Source of the DNA: Rhodanobacter sp. B05
GTDB lineage: Bacteria > Pseudomonadota > Gammaproteobacteria > Xanthomonadales > Rhodanobacteraceae
Direction: 5' to 3'
DNA length: 64,000 nt
Assembly: GCF_002001085.1 (NCBI RefSeq)
Contig: NZ_MUNU01000010.1
Coordinates: 166,677-230,676, forward strand
In this document: positions 54,298-63,979 of the stretch, one piece after another
Layout of the letters: every line of letters begins with the position of its first letter
Position numbering within the stretch: position 1 is the stretch's first letter
Notes under the pieces: model-generated
Seen by the model: only the letters and a program-made list of their open reading frames with translations
The model's database searches: none
Told to the model about the DNA's origin: nothing
Program-made: the position numbers and the translations under genes

Positions 54298-56172
54298 TCA
54301 GGCCAGATCTCCGCGCAATTCGCGCACGCGCGCTTCCAGCATGGTGGCGCTGGCGTGCTGCGGTGGCACCGGCGCATCGACCACCAGCTCGATCCTGGCG
54401 CGGAACCGTCGCGGCAGTCGTGCGCGACGCAGCATCGAATCGCGCCGGCTCCACACGCTGCCCCACAAGCCGCGCAACGCCATCGGCACCACCGGCACCG
54501 GGCGGCGCGCCAGGATCTTCTCCACGCCGGGCCGGAACACGACAATCTCGCCGTCGGCGGTCAGACCGCCTTCGGGGAAGATGCATACCAGCTCGCCATC
54601 CGCCAGCGCGGCGTCGATCGCGTCGTAGGCTTCCTGCAGCACCGCGGGGTCTTCCTTGAAGCCGGCGATGGGAATCGCCTTGGCGGTGCGGAACACGAAA
54701 CTCAGCAGCGGTGTGTTGAAGATCTTGTAGTACATCACGAAACGCGCCGGCCGCCGCAGGTTCGCCATCAGCAGCAGCGGATCCATGTAGCTGACGTGGT
54801 TGCACACCAGCAGCGCCGGCCCGTCTTCGGGCAGGTGCTGCATGCCGTCCACGCGCACCCGGTACAGCGTGTTCACCAGCACCCAGGTGATGAAGCGCAT
54901 CAGGAACTCGGGCACCAGGGTGAAGATGTACACCGCCACCAGCACGTTGAGCAGGGCGTCGAGCAGGAAGATCGTCGCCGCGTTCATGCCCAGTCGCCCC
55001 AGTACCAGCCCGAACACGGCGGCCATCACGATCAGCAGGGCGTTGAGGATGTTGTTGCCGGCGATCACGCGCGACAGCTTTTCGCGTGGCGTGCGCGACT
55101 GCACGAAGGCAAACAGCGGCACCACGTAGAAACCGGCGAATACGCCGATCCCGATGAGGTCGAGCACGATGCGCCAGCTGCCGGCGCCGTGCAGGAAAGC
55201 CAGCCAATCCAGTCCGCGCACTGCCGCCATCCCATGCCGGGCGAAGTACAGGTCGATGCCGAACGCGGTGAGGCCGAACGCACCCAAGGGCACCAGGCCG
55301 ATCTCCACCCGCTTGCCCGACAGCTTTTCGCACAGCAGCGCACCCGCCCCGGTGCCGATCGAAAACAGGGTGAGCACCAGGGTATTGACCGAGCCGTCGC
55401 CGCCCAGGGTCTCGCGGGTATAGATCGGCAGTTGCGCGATCAGCACCGTGCCGAAGAACCAGAACCACGAGATGCCCAGCACCGCGTTGAACACCGCGTG
55501 GTCGGCGCGGGTGATGCCGAGCACGCGGGCGGTTTCGCTGAACGGATTCCAGTTGAACTTCAGCTCCGGCGCAGTGGCCGGCGCGGGCGGAATGCGCCGA
55601 CTCGCCAGGTAGCCGGCCACGGCCACCGCGATCGTCGCCGCCGACGCCAGCACTGGACCGACGCCGGCCACCAGCATCAGCGAGTTGCCGGCGATCATGC
55701 CGATCAGCATCGCCATCTGCGTGCCCATCTCGACCAGGCCGTTGCCGCCGACCAGTTCCTGCGGCTTCAGTGCCTGCGGCAGGATCGCGTACTTGATCGG
55801 CCCGAACATGGTCGAGTGCATGCCCATCATGAACAGCACCACCAGCAACAGCGAGGTGTGGTGGGTGTAGAAACCGTAGGCGGCCAGCGTCATCGCCGCG
55901 ATCTCGAACAGTTTCACGTAGCGGATGATCCGGCTCTTCTCGTATTTCTCCGCCAGTTGTCCGGCGGTGGCAGAGAACAGGAAGAACGGAATGATGAACA
56001 GCGCCGGCGCCAGGTTGGTGTAGAGCGACACGGTCTGGTCGTCCAGCCCCATCTGGAATGCCACCAGCATCACCAGCGCATTGCGGAACGCGTTGTCGTT
56101 GAACGCGCCCAGCGCCTGGGTCCAGAAGAAGGGCGCGAAGCGTCGCTTGCCGAGCAGTCCGAATTGGCTCAT
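54298..56172 (-). CDS. LplT-like MFS transporter fused to a PlsC-type acyltransferase
   Basis: A 624-residue two-part protein. Residues about 1-400 are a 12-helix MFS domain resembling the lysophospholipid flippase LplT (FWTQALGAFNDNAFRNALVM, the family mark). Residues about 420-624 are a PlsC acyltransferase (CNHVSYMDPLLL with His and Asp, FPEGGLTADGEI). A similar fusion with an extra AMP-binding domain is known; here the AMP-binding domain is absent, so acyl-ACP or acyl-CoA may be the donor. It probably remodels lysophospholipids. Stop overlaps nothing; ampE lies tail to tail 20 bp away. Confidence 0.86.
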   Translation of the reverse strand: MSQFGLLGKRRFAPFFWTQALGAFNDNAFRNALVMLVAFQMGLDDQTVSLYTNLAPALFIIPFFLFSATAGQLAEKYEKSRIIRYVKLFEIAAMTLAAYGFYTHHTSLLLVVLFMMGMHSTMFGPIKYAILPQALKPQELVGGNGLVEMGTQMAMLIGMIAGNSLMLVAGVGPVLASAATIAVAVAGYLASRRIPPAPATAPELKFNWNPFSETARVLGITRADHAVFNAVLGISWFWFFGTVLIAQLPIYTRETLGGDGSVNTLVLTLFSIGTGAGALLCEKLSGKRVEIGLVPLGAFGLTAFGIDLYFARHGMAAVRGLDWLAFLHGAGSWRIVLDLIGIGVFAGFYVVPLFAFVQSRTPREKLSRVIAGNNILNALLIVMAAVFGLVLGRLGMNAATIFLLDALLNVLVAVYIFTLVPEFLMRFITWVLVNTLYRVRVDGMQHLPEDGPALLVCNHVSYMDPLLLMANLRRPARFVMYYKIFNTPLLSFVFRTAKAIPIAGFKEDPAVLQEAYDAIDAALADGELVCIFPEGGLTADGEIVVFRPGVEKILARRPVPVVPMALRGLWGSVWSRRDSMLRRARLPRRFRARIELVVDAPVPPQHASATMLEARVRELRGDLA

Positions 56173-56522
56173 GCGATGTCCTGTGCTGGTGGTTGGCCGT
56201 TTCCGGTGCGGCCGCGGCGACACCGGCCTGACGGTAGCAGCAGGATATCGCCGGAAGAAAGTCCGGCAACGAGGCTGAAACTCTGGGGCCCGTGCGATGT
56301 CAGAGTGACCGATGTCAACGCACGCGCCTGCCCAGCGTTCCTGAATGAGGTGCAAATGGCGGTGCGGCATGGATGCGTGCCCGGTGTCGATCGACTTGGC
56401 ACGGGACCGAAAGCGGGCGCAAAATATCGCGGCGCTGACCGGAACCACCATTCCACTTGCCACCACTCGGAATAACTTGCGATCCGGCTTGCCCTTTTCC
56501 CCTTTCTGACCTGGCCATCCTC
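56173..56522. other. Divergent intergenic region, no recognised signal
   Basis: 350 bp between the divergent LplT/PlsC and HTH genes. It must hold both promoters, but I find no clear -35/-10 pair, operator or structured RNA. Confidence 0.35.
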
Positions 56523-57095
56523 ATGAGCATGCAGCAGCCGTCCTCCCAAAGCACCGCTGGCACTTTCGCGGACCGCATCCGTCTGCTGATCCAGCGGGTC
56601 GGCAGCGCCACCGAGATCGCCCGCATGTGCGGTTTCTCCGAGGGCGTGGTGCGCAGCTGGCGCGACGGCAACACCGATCCCTCCCGCGCGCGCTGCGTGA
56701 CCCTGGCACGCACGCTCGGCATCTCGCTGGTGTGGCTGGTGGCGGGCGAGGGCGCGATCCAGGTCGATCCCACGGCGAACTTCCAGGACGATCAGTACAC
56801 CAGCGAAGTCGTGCGCACCCATCGGCCGCGAACCAAACTGGGTTCGGTCACCCAGTTGCCGTTGTCCGCCCATGTCAACGGTCTGGATCCGCAGCGCTTG
56901 AACACCGCGATGCAGATGTTGCAATCGGAGCTGGAGCTGGCGGACAGTCCGCTGACCCTGGCCGGGAACACCGACCTGCTCACCGAACTCTATGAAATCC
57001 TCGGGCCCGGCGGCGTCAACGTGGATACCGGTGCGATCATGGCATTCAATCACCACCTGTCCGATCGCATCCGCAAGAGCCGCACCACGGCCTGA
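56523..57095 (+). CDS. XRE-like helix-turn-helix protein
   Basis: A 190-residue protein with an N-terminal HTH (about 18-70: FADRIRLLIQRVGSATEIAR, CGFSEGVVRSWRDGNTDPSR, LARTLGISLVWLVAG) similar to the CI/Xre fold, with no recognised C-terminal domain (LQSELELADSPLTLAGN, helical). Single gene between a divergent neighbour and a bidirectional terminator. Target unknown; a chromosomal regulator, not part of a phage here. Confidence 0.78.
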   Translation: MSMQQPSSQSTAGTFADRIRLLIQRVGSATEIARMCGFSEGVVRSWRDGNTDPSRARCVTLARTLGISLVWLVAGEGAIQVDPTANFQDDQYTSEVVRTHRPRTKLGSVTQLPLSAHVNGLDPQRLNTAMQMLQSELELADSPLTLAGNTDLLTELYEILGPGGVNVDTGAIMAFNHHLSDRIRKSRTTA

Positions 57096-57114
57096 ATCCC
57101 CGCACTCATCGACG

Positions 57115-57147
57115 AAAAAAAGGCAGCCGCGCGGCTGCCTTTTTTTT
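57115..57147. terminator. Bidirectional intrinsic terminator
   Basis: A perfect palindromic stem GGCAGCCGC/GCGGCTGCC flanked by seven A's and eight T's. It serves the HTH gene on the plus strand and glyS on the minus strand. Confidence 0.92.
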
Positions 57148-57162
57148 CCCGCGCCGCCCACG

Positions 57163-59310
57163 TCAGAGCAGGGCGATGTCGGCGACCGTGCTGAACTGGG
57201 TTTTCAACTGGGCGAGCAAGGCCAGCCGGTTGGCCCGCACGGCGGGATCGTCGGCGTTGACCAGCACGCCGTCGAAAAACGCATCCACCGGCGCCTGCAG
57301 TTGCGCGAGGCGACTGAGCACCGCGGCATAATCACCGGCGGCCTGCGCCGCGGCGCTGTCGCGCCGGGCGGCAGTCAATGCGTCAGCCAGCTCACGCTCC
57401 GCATCCGCCTCGAAGTGTGCGGGATCGACCGCGCGGCCGATCGGCGGCGCGCCGGCTTCTTCGGCCTGCTTGCGCAGGATGTTGGCGACGCGCTTGTTGG
57501 CAGCCGCCAGGCTGGCCGCCTCCGGGCAGCGGCCGAATTCGACGACGGCGCGCAGGCGCCGGTCAAAATCCGCCAGGCTCGCCGGCTGCACCGCCAGCAC
57601 CGACTCGAACTGCGCGTGCTCGAAACCCTGTTCGGCGTAGTAACCACGCAGGCGGTCGAGCACGAACTCAACCAGCTCATCGACCAGGATCGCGCGGCGC
57701 GCGCCGGCATGCAGACTTGGTGGCTTGCCGTCCTTGCCGGGCTTGAGGCCCGCTGCCAGTGCCGTGTCCGGCAGCAGCTCCAGCGCCTCGATGAAACTGC
57801 CACGCAGGTCCAGCTCCAGGCCACCTTCGATCAGGGTGCGCGCCAGGCCGAGCGCGGCGCGACGCAGTGCAAACGGATCCTTGTTGCCGCCGGGCTTCAT
57901 GCCGATGGCGAAGATGCCGGCCAGGGTATCCAGCCGTTCGGCCACGGCCAGCACCTGACCGAGCTTGTCGGCGGCAATGCGATCACCACCGAAACGCGGC
58001 TGGTAGTGGCTGTCCAACGCTGCGGCTACGGTCGCGCCCTCGCCGTCGTGACTGGCGTAATAGCGCCCCATCACGCCCTGCAGTTCGGGGAACTCGCCAA
58101 CCATGCGGGTCAACAGGTCGCACTTGGCCAGGCTGGCCGCGCGCGTCGCCTGCGCCGCATCGGCGCCGACGCGGTTGGCGACGATGCGCGCCAGCTCGGC
58201 CACGCGTACGCTCTTGTCCCACTGGCTGCCGAGGGCTTGCTGATAGGTGACGTTCTTCAGCTGTTCCTGGTAGCTGGCCAGCGGCGTCTTCAGGTCTTCG
58301 TCCCAGAAGAACTTCGCGTCGGCGAAACGTGGCCGGATCACCCGCTCGTAGCCGCGGCGGATCTCGGCCGGGTCCTTGCTCTGGATGTTCGCGATGCCGA
58401 TGAAATGCTCGGTGAGCTTGCCGTTGGCGTCGAACACCGGCACGAACTTCTGGTTCACCACCATGGTGGTGACCAGCGCCTCCGGCGGTACGTCGAGGAA
58501 GGCCTGCTCGAAGGTGCACGCGATCGCGACCGGCCATTCGGTGAGGTTGGCCAGTTCGTCCAGCAGTGCATCGTCCAGCCGGGGCGTGCCGCCGATACCA
58601 GCAGCCACCTTCGCAATCTCGTCACGGATACGCTGACGCCGTTCGACCGGATCGGCCAGCACCTTCGAGGCGCGCATGGAGTCGATCCAACCATCGGCGT
58701 CAGCCACGTGCACCGGCTGCGGATGCATGAAGCGGTGGCCGCGCGACTTGCGGCCACTGGACAGGCCGAGCACTTCGCCATCGACGATCTCGGCGCCATG
58801 CAGGATGACCAGCCAGTGCGCCGGGCGCACGAAACTGTAGTCGTGATCGGCCCAGCGCATCGGACGCGGGATCGGCAGTGCCTTCAGCGCTTCGTCGATG
58901 ATTTCCGGCAACAGCGCGGCCAGCGGCTGACCCGGCTTGATCGTGCGCCAGACGAACCAGGCGCCCTTGTCGGTTTCCAGCTTTTCCAGCTGACCGACAT
59001 CGACGCCACAGGATTGCGCAAAGCCGAGCAGCGCCCTGGACGGCTGGCCTTCGGCATCGAAGGCGGCAGCCAGCGCCGGGCCGCGGCGTTCGATCACCTG
59101 CTCCGGTTGCGACGACGCGACATCGGGAACGAAGGCCGCCAGCCGGCGAGGCGAGGCGTAAGCCACGGCCTGATCCAGCCCCGCGCTGACGCCGCGTTTG
59201 GCCAGACCGTCGCAGACACCACGCAGGAAGGCGGCGGACAGTTCGTCCAGCGCCTTCGGCGGCAGTTCCTCGGTGCCCAGCTCGATCAACAACGACTTGC
59301 CGGCGTTCAT
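57163..59310 (-). CDS. glyS: Glycyl-tRNA synthetase beta subunit
   Basis: A 715-residue beta subunit. It begins with [18 protein letters not shown], the family signature; RGPALAAAF and GKSRGHRFM follow, and a C-terminal anticodon-binding DALR-like domain (about 590-700). Works as an alpha2-beta2 complex with GlyQ. Start overlaps the glyQ stop by 4 bp (ATGA). Confidence 0.97.
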   Translation of the reverse strand: MNAGKSLLIELGTEELPPKALDELSAAFLRGVCDGLAKRGVSAGLDQAVAYASPRRLAAFVPDVASSQPEQVIERRGPALAAAFDAEGQPSRALLGFAQSCGVDVGQLEKLETDKGAWFVWRTIKPGQPLAALLPEIIDEALKALPIPRPMRWADHDYSFVRPAHWLVILHGAEIVDGEVLGLSSGRKSRGHRFMHPQPVHVADADGWIDSMRASKVLADPVERRQRIRDEIAKVAAGIGGTPRLDDALLDELANLTEWPVAIACTFEQAFLDVPPEALVTTMVVNQKFVPVFDANGKLTEHFIGIANIQSKDPAEIRRGYERVIRPRFADAKFFWDEDLKTPLASYQEQLKNVTYQQALGSQWDKSVRVAELARIVANRVGADAAQATRAASLAKCDLLTRMVGEFPELQGVMGRYYASHDGEGATVAAALDSHYQPRFGGDRIAADKLGQVLAVAERLDTLAGIFAIGMKPGGNKDPFALRRAALGLARTLIEGGLELDLRGSFIEALELLPDTALAAGLKPGKDGKPPSLHAGARRAILVDELVEFVLDRLRGYYAEQGFEHAQFESVLAVQPASLADFDRRLRAVVEFGRCPEAASLAAANKRVANILRKQAEEAGAPPIGRAVDPAHFEADAERELADALTAARRDSAAAQAAGDYAAVLSRLAQLQAPVDAFFDGVLVNADDPAVRANRLALLAQLKTQFSTVADIALL

Positions 59311-60230
59311 GCGGCCTGCTCCCGGCGGTCTTGGGCAACGGCGTTTTTCAGGCCCGGAAAACCGAGCTTCTCGCGTTGCGCCACGTACGCCTCGGCAACG
59401 CCGCGCGACAGCGCGCGCACGCGCAGGATGTAGCGCTGCCGCTCGGTGACGCTGATCGCGCGGCGCGCATCGAGCAGGTTGAAGGTATGGCTGGCCTTCA
59501 TCACCTGCTCGTACGCCGGCAACGGCAGGTTGGCCGCGATCAGCTTGTTCGCCTCACCCTCGCACACGTCGAACCAGCGCAGCAGTTCGACCACGTTGGC
59601 GTGCTCGAAGTTGTAGGTGCTCTGCTCGATTTCGTTCTGCAGGAACACGTCGCCGTAGGTGACGACTCCGCGTGGACCGTCGGTCCAGGTCAGGTCAAAA
59701 ACGTTATCCACATTTTGCAGGTACATCGCCAGCCGTTCCAGGCCATAGGTGATTTCGCCGGTGACCGGACGGCATTCGAGTCCGCCGGCCTGCTGGAAAT
59801 AGGTGAACTGGGTGACCTCCATGCCGTTGAGCCAGACCTCCCAGCCCAGCCCCCAGGCACCCAGCGTCGGCGATTCCCAGTTGTCCTCGACGAAGCGCAG
59901 ATCGTGCACCAGCGGATCGAGGCCCAGTTCCTTCAGTGAGCCGATGTACAGCTCGAGGATGTTCTCGGGGTTGGGCTTCATCACCACCTGGTACTGGTAG
60001 TAATGCTGCAGGCGATTGGGATTCTCGCCGTAGCGACCGTCCGTGGGCCGCCGCGATGGCTGCACATAGGCCGCCGACCACGGCTCGGGGCCAAGCGCGC
60101 GCAGGAAGGTGGCCGGGTGGAAAGTGCCGGCACCCACTTCGGTGTCGAGCGGCTGCAGCAGTACACAGCCCTGTTCCGCCCAGTAGCGGTTGAGGGTCTG
60201 GATCACATCCTGGAAGGTGCGCGCGGACAT
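59307..60230 (-). CDS. glyQ: Glycyl-tRNA synthetase alpha subunit
   Basis: A 307-residue class II synthetase catalytic subunit. It starts [17 protein letters not shown], with [37 protein letters not shown] and [15 protein letters not shown] as class II motifs. First gene of the glyQ-glyS operon; GGAAAA precedes the ATG. Confidence 0.98.
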   Translation of the reverse strand: MSARTFQDVIQTLNRYWAEQGCVLLQPLDTEVGAGTFHPATFLRALGPEPWSAAYVQPSRRPTDGRYGENPNRLQHYYQYQVVMKPNPENILELYIGSLKELGLDPLVHDLRFVEDNWESPTLGAWGLGWEVWLNGMEVTQFTYFQQAGGLECRPVTGEITYGLERLAMYLQNVDNVFDLTWTDGPRGVVTYGDVFLQNEIEQSTYNFEHANVVELLRWFDVCEGEANKLIAANLPLPAYEQVMKASHTFNLLDARRAISVTERQRYILRVRALSRGVAEAYVAQREKLGFPGLKNAVAQDRREQAA

Positions 60231-60328
60231 GGTTTTCCGTGACCTTGGCTAAAGCGCGTTAGTATAGCTGCAGCGTGCTTTGCGGCTGGAAACCCCGGCC
60301 GTCAAAGCCTTGGGGAGGACACAGTCGG

Positions 60329-62149
60329 ATGGCCGCATCACCACAAATTGCATCCCTGCTCGGCCGCCGTGGTCGGCTGGAACTGGACGAGGTGCTGGCG
60401 GCCCTGGTGGTCGACGGCTACGTGCCGGCCGAGGACGCCAAGAATGTCCGCATGGGTGCGCGTGCCGGCCGCAGCACGGTCGAACTGCACCCGCTGGTGC
60501 TGATCGCCAACGCCAAGCTGACCAACCAGCGCGAGCCCGGCCGCCCGCTGAGTCTGGAGGCGCTGACCGAATGGCTGGCCGGCCACGCCGGGCTGCCGTA
60601 TCTGAAAATCGATCCGATGAAGATCAATGTCGCCGCGGTCACCCAGGTGGTGAGCATGGCGTATGCGAAGCGGCACCGCATCCTGCCGATCGCCGCGACC
60701 GTCGGCGAGGTGACGTTCGCCACCTGCGAGCCGTTCGAGGAAGGCTGGGCGCCCGACCTGGCGCAGATGCTGCGCCGAGACATCAAGCGCGTCGTCGCCA
60801 GCCCGCTCGACATCAACCGCTACCTGCAGGAGTTTTACGGCGTCCAGCGTTCGATCCAGCTGGCACAGGACGCCAAGACCGGCAGCGACAGTTCCGCGGC
60901 GATCCTCAACTTCGAGCAACTGGTCGAGCTGGGCAAGAGCGGCGAGGTCGGCGCCGATGACCGCCACGTGGTGCACATCGTCGACTGGCTGCTGCAGTAC
61001 GCGTTCGAGCAGCGCGCCTCGGACATCCACCTGGAACCACGACGCGACACCGGCCACATCCGCTTTCGCATCGACGGCGTGATGCAGAAGGTATTCGAGT
61101 TGCCGGCACCGGTGATGACCGCGGTGACCGCGCGCATCAAGATCCTCGCGCGCATGGACGTGGCCGAGAAGCGTCGGCCGCAGGATGGCCGCATCAAGAC
61201 CCGTTCCTCATCCGGCCGCGAGGTCGAGCTGCGCATCTCGAACATGCCCACCGCGTTTGGCGAGAAGGTGGTGATGCGCATCTTCGATCCGGATCTGGTG
61301 GTGAAAGACTTCGCCCAGCTGGGTTTCTCGGCGAGCGAGGGCGCCAACTGGCGCAGCATGGTCGAGCGGCCGCACGGCATCGTGCTGGTCACCGGCCCGA
61401 CCGGCTCAGGCAAGACCACCACGCTGTATTCCACGCTCAAGCACCTGGCCACCCCCGAACTCAACGTATGCACGGTGGAAGACCCGATCGAGATGGTCTC
61501 GCCCGAGTTCAACCAGATGCAGGTGCATGCGGCGATCGACCTGGACTTCGCCGCCGGCGTGCGCACCCTGCTGCGGCAGGATCCCGACATCATCATGGTC
61601 GGCGAGATCCGCGACCTGGAGACCGCGCAGATGGCGGTGCAGGCTTCGCTCACCGGCCACCTGGTGCTGTCGACCCTGCATACCAATGACGCGCCGAGCG
61701 CGGTCACCCGCCTGCTCGATCTGGGCGTGCCGCACTACCTGATCCAGTCCACGCTCACCGGTGTGGTGGCGCAGCGCTTGGTGCGCACCTTGTGCCCGCA
61801 TTGCAAGCAGCCCACAACCCAGGATCCGCAAGCGTGGAACGTGCTGACCCACGGCTGGTCGATGCCGGTGCCCGAGCGGGTCTTCGGGCCGGTGGGCTGC
61901 CTGGAGTGCCGTAACACCGGCTTCTTGGGTCGCACCGGCATCTACGAAATGATGAAGCTGTCGACCCGATTGCGCGGCATGATCTCGGCCCAGCTCGACC
62001 TCAGCGGTTTCGGCCAGGCGGCGCTCACCGAGGGCATGCGCCCGCTGCGCATCTCGGCGGCCGACCAGGTCATCGCCGGGCTGACCACGGTGCAGGAAGT
62101 GCTCACCGTGTTGCCGCCCATCGACGGCTTCGACAATGATCAACCTTAG
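60329..62149 (+). CDS. GspE/PilB-family secretion or pilus ATPase (orphan)
   Basis: A 606-residue traffic ATPase. It has an N-terminal MshEN/GspE-N domain (about 60-180), the Asp box ASDIHLEPR, Walker A GPTGSGKTTT near 356, Walker B-like IIMVGEIRDLETAQ, the His box LVLSTLHTNDAPSA and the zinc-binding cysteine motif CPHCKQP ... CLECRNTG near 489-530. Length and cysteine motif suit PilB/GspE assembly ATPases rather than PilT. No pilin, GspF or GspG gene is near, so its partner machine is elsewhere. The start follows GGGGAGG. Confidence 0.88.
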   Translation: MAASPQIASLLGRRGRLELDEVLAALVVDGYVPAEDAKNVRMGARAGRSTVELHPLVLIANAKLTNQREPGRPLSLEALTEWLAGHAGLPYLKIDPMKINVAAVTQVVSMAYAKRHRILPIAATVGEVTFATCEPFEEGWAPDLAQMLRRDIKRVVASPLDINRYLQEFYGVQRSIQLAQDAKTGSDSSAAILNFEQLVELGKSGEVGADDRHVVHIVDWLLQYAFEQRASDIHLEPRRDTGHIRFRIDGVMQKVFELPAPVMTAVTARIKILARMDVAEKRRPQDGRIKTRSSSGREVELRISNMPTAFGEKVVMRIFDPDLVVKDFAQLGFSASEGANWRSMVERPHGIVLVTGPTGSGKTTTLYSTLKHLATPELNVCTVEDPIEMVSPEFNQMQVHAAIDLDFAAGVRTLLRQDPDIIMVGEIRDLETAQMAVQASLTGHLVLSTLHTNDAPSAVTRLLDLGVPHYLIQSTLTGVVAQRLVRTLCPHCKQPTTQDPQAWNVLTHGWSMPVPERVFGPVGCLECRNTGFLGRTGIYEMMKLSTRLRGMISAQLDLSGFGQAALTEGMRPLRISAADQVIAGLTTVQEVLTVLPPIDGFDNDQP

Positions 62150-62179
62150 CGATACCCCGACCCCGCGCGGAACCCCTGC

Positions 62180-62905
62180 ATGAAACCTGTATTGATCGTG
62201 CGCACCGGCCGGGCGCCGGATGCCATCCGTGCGCGGCATGGCGATTTTCCGCACTGGTTCCGGCTCGTCGCCGGACTGCGCCGGGAGCGGGTGCAACTGG
62301 TCGACGTCGCCGCCGGCGAAGCGCTACCGCCGGCACAGGCCGTCGCCGGCGCGATCATCACCGGCTCGGCGGCGATGGTCACCGAACGACTTCCCTGGAG
62401 CGAACGCAGCGCGGGCTGGATCCGCGATGCGATGGATGCCGGGCTGCCGTTGTTCGGCGTCTGCTACGGCCATCAACTGATGGCGCATGCCCTGGGCGGA
62501 CGGGTCGACTACCTGCCGGGCGGGCGCGAGATCGGCACGCAACCGATCGAGCTGTCAGCGGGGCAGGAAAGCGATCCGCTGACGCGTGTCGTTCGCGATG
62601 GTTTCCGCGCGCACACGACGCATGAGCAGAGCGTACTCGAGCCGCCGGCCGGGGCGACTATCCTCGCCCGCTCCGCGCGCGATCCGCACCAGCTCTTGCG
62701 CTATGGTCCAAATGCGGTGAGCGTGCAGTTCCACCCCGAATTCAACGCCGAGGTGATGCGCGCCTACATCCGACGCAAACGCGCCGACCTTCGTCGCGAG
62801 GGTGCCGACCCCGAGCGAATCTTCAACGCCGTGGGTGCCACCCCGGTGGCGCGGCGCCTGTTGCGCCAGTTTGCCCGCCTGCATGCCTGGACCGAGCCCG
62901 TCTGA
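62180..62905 (+). CDS. Class I glutamine amidotransferase-like protein
   Basis: A 241-residue GATase1 domain protein. Nucleophile Cys95 in FGVCYGHQLMAHALGG and the His-Glu pair in VQFHPEFNAEV complete the triad. Stand-alone members often hydrolyse gamma-glutamyl compounds or are of unknown use. It starts 30 bp after the ATPase stop, possibly co-transcribed. Confidence 0.83.
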   Translation: MKPVLIVRTGRAPDAIRARHGDFPHWFRLVAGLRRERVQLVDVAAGEALPPAQAVAGAIITGSAAMVTERLPWSERSAGWIRDAMDAGLPLFGVCYGHQLMAHALGGRVDYLPGGREIGTQPIELSAGQESDPLTRVVRDGFRAHTTHEQSVLEPPAGATILARSARDPHQLLRYGPNAVSVQFHPEFNAEVMRAYIRRKRADLRREGADPERIFNAVGATPVARRLLRQFARLHAWTEPV

Positions 62906-62914
62906 CCAGGCAAG

Positions 62915-63598
62915 TCAACCACGCAGGCGGCGGGCGATCGCTTCGCGCGAGAACAACGCAAAACCCAGGCCGAACACGAAGCCGCCGATGTGAGCCCACC
63001 AGACATAGGCGCCATAACTCGGTCCGGCGTAACTGAACAACAATTGCAGCAAGACCCAGATGCCGATCAGCAGGAAGGCCGGCACACGCACAAACTCGAG
63101 ATAGAGCCCCAGCGGCAAGACCAGACCCAGTTTGGCGCGCGGGAACAGCGCGACATAGGTACCCACCACGGCGGACACCGCGCCGCTGCAGCCAATGATC
63201 GGCAATCGCACGCCAGCCAGCGACAACGCGCCGATCAGGTTGGCCACGATGCCGCCGATCACGAACAGCAGCAAAAACCGCAAGGAGCCCAGTGCGCGCT
63301 CGCCCGGCAACCCGAAGATCACCAGGAACAGCAGGTTGCTCAGCAGATGCAACCAGGTGACATGGATGAACAGCGCCGTGAACAACCGCAGCAAGGCCGG
63401 ATCGGTAAGTTGCGGCAGCAGCGCCTCGTGCGCGTCGAAGACGTTCGCCGGCACCGTCCCCCATTGCTGCAGCAGCAAGATCCTCTGCGGCGCCGGCATC
63501 ATCGCCAGACCGACGAAGCACACCACGCAAACGCTGACAATCAGCAGCGTTGCCCAGTGCCAGCGTGGCCGGCGGCGGGTTTCGACGTGGACGAACAA
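62915..63598 (-). CDS. Rhomboid-family intramembrane serine protease
   Basis: A 227-residue, six-to-seven-helix protein. The catalytic Ser138 is in IGCSGAVSAVVG (GxSG) and His203 in WAHIGGFVFG; FIHVTWLHLLSNLLFL carries the helix-2 HxxxN-like motif. It starts with TTG, strongly supported by GAGGAG 7 bp upstream, an unusual start. Tail to tail with the GATase gene, 9 bp apart. Confidence 0.87.
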   Translation of the reverse strand: MFVHVETRRRPRWHWATLLIVSVCVVCFVGLAMMPAPQRILLLQQWGTVPANVFDAHEALLPQLTDPALLRLFTALFIHVTWLHLLSNLLFLVIFGLPGERALGSLRFLLLFVIGGIVANLIGALSLAGVRLPIIGCSGAVSAVVGTYVALFPRAKLGLVLPLGLYLEFVRVPAFLLIGIWVLLQLLFSYAGPSYGAYVWWAHIGGFVFGLGFALFSREAIARRLRG

Positions 63599-63693
63599 TG
63601 GTTGGCTCCTCGGGCGCCGGTCGGAAGACTTGGCGTCTGTCCATCATAGGCGATCGGGGACAGCCCACCCTGACGCAATCGTGCCTTTGGACT

Positions 63694-63750
63694 CTGGCCA
63701 TGACCTGTTGCAGCCCGCGATCTTTGATCGCCGCAGCAACGCCGACCAAG
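63694..63750. repeat. Diverged copy of the rrn terminator spacer
   Basis: TGGCCATGACCTGTTGCAGC and the following GATC hairpin resemble the spacer of the repeats to the right (TGGCGGTGACCTGTTGCGGG), but with many changes. It looks like an older copy of the same unit. No 5S tail is recognisable. Confidence 0.5.
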
Positions 63751-63845
63751 AAAAAACCCCCACCGTTTCGGGTGGAGGTTTTTGGATAAAGCCCCTGGCG
63801 GTGACCTGTTGCGGGTCGCGACCTACGGTCGCCACCGCACAAAAG
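63751..63845 (-). terminator. rrn terminator unit 1 (with 5S-tail copy)
   Basis: 95-bp unit: an A/T-flanked hairpin CCCCCACC-loop-GGTGGAGG (one mismatch) then GGATAAAGCCCCTGGCGGTG, a copy of the last bases of 5S rRNA, and a second hairpin GCGACC/GGTCGC. Transcribed from the right, it would be the third terminator behind the rRNA operon. Confidence 0.75.
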
Positions 63846-63940
63846 AAAAACCCCCACCGTTTCGGGTGGAGGTTTTTTGGATAAAGCCCCTGGCGGTGAC
63901 CTGTTGCGGGTCGCGACCTACGGTCGCCACCGCACAAAAG
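63846..63940 (-). terminator. rrn terminator unit 2 (with 5S-tail copy)
   Basis: A second 95-bp unit almost identical to unit 1, one base longer in the T-run and otherwise with only a base or two changed. Same hairpin, same 5S-tail copy, same spacer hairpin. Confidence 0.75.
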
Positions 63941-63979
63941 AAAAACCCCCACCGTTTCGGGTGGGGGTTTTTGGATAAA
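63941..63979 (-). terminator. rrn terminator unit 3, directly after the 5S gene
   Basis: Perfect 8-bp stem CCCCCACC/GGTGGGGG with loop GTTTCG, five A's on one side and five T's on the other. It follows the true 3' end of the 5S gene and is the first terminator met by RNA polymerase leaving the rRNA operon. Confidence 0.85.

Noticed and set aside
54355..56475. Plus-strand open frame of 706 codons opposite LplT/PlsC
   Set aside because: Composition is dominated by His, Gln and Arg, as expected of an antisense frame; the minus-strand protein has clear domains.
56992..59433. Plus-strand open frame of 813 codons opposite glyS
   Set aside because: Antisense to glyS and crosses the terminator; no recognisable domain.
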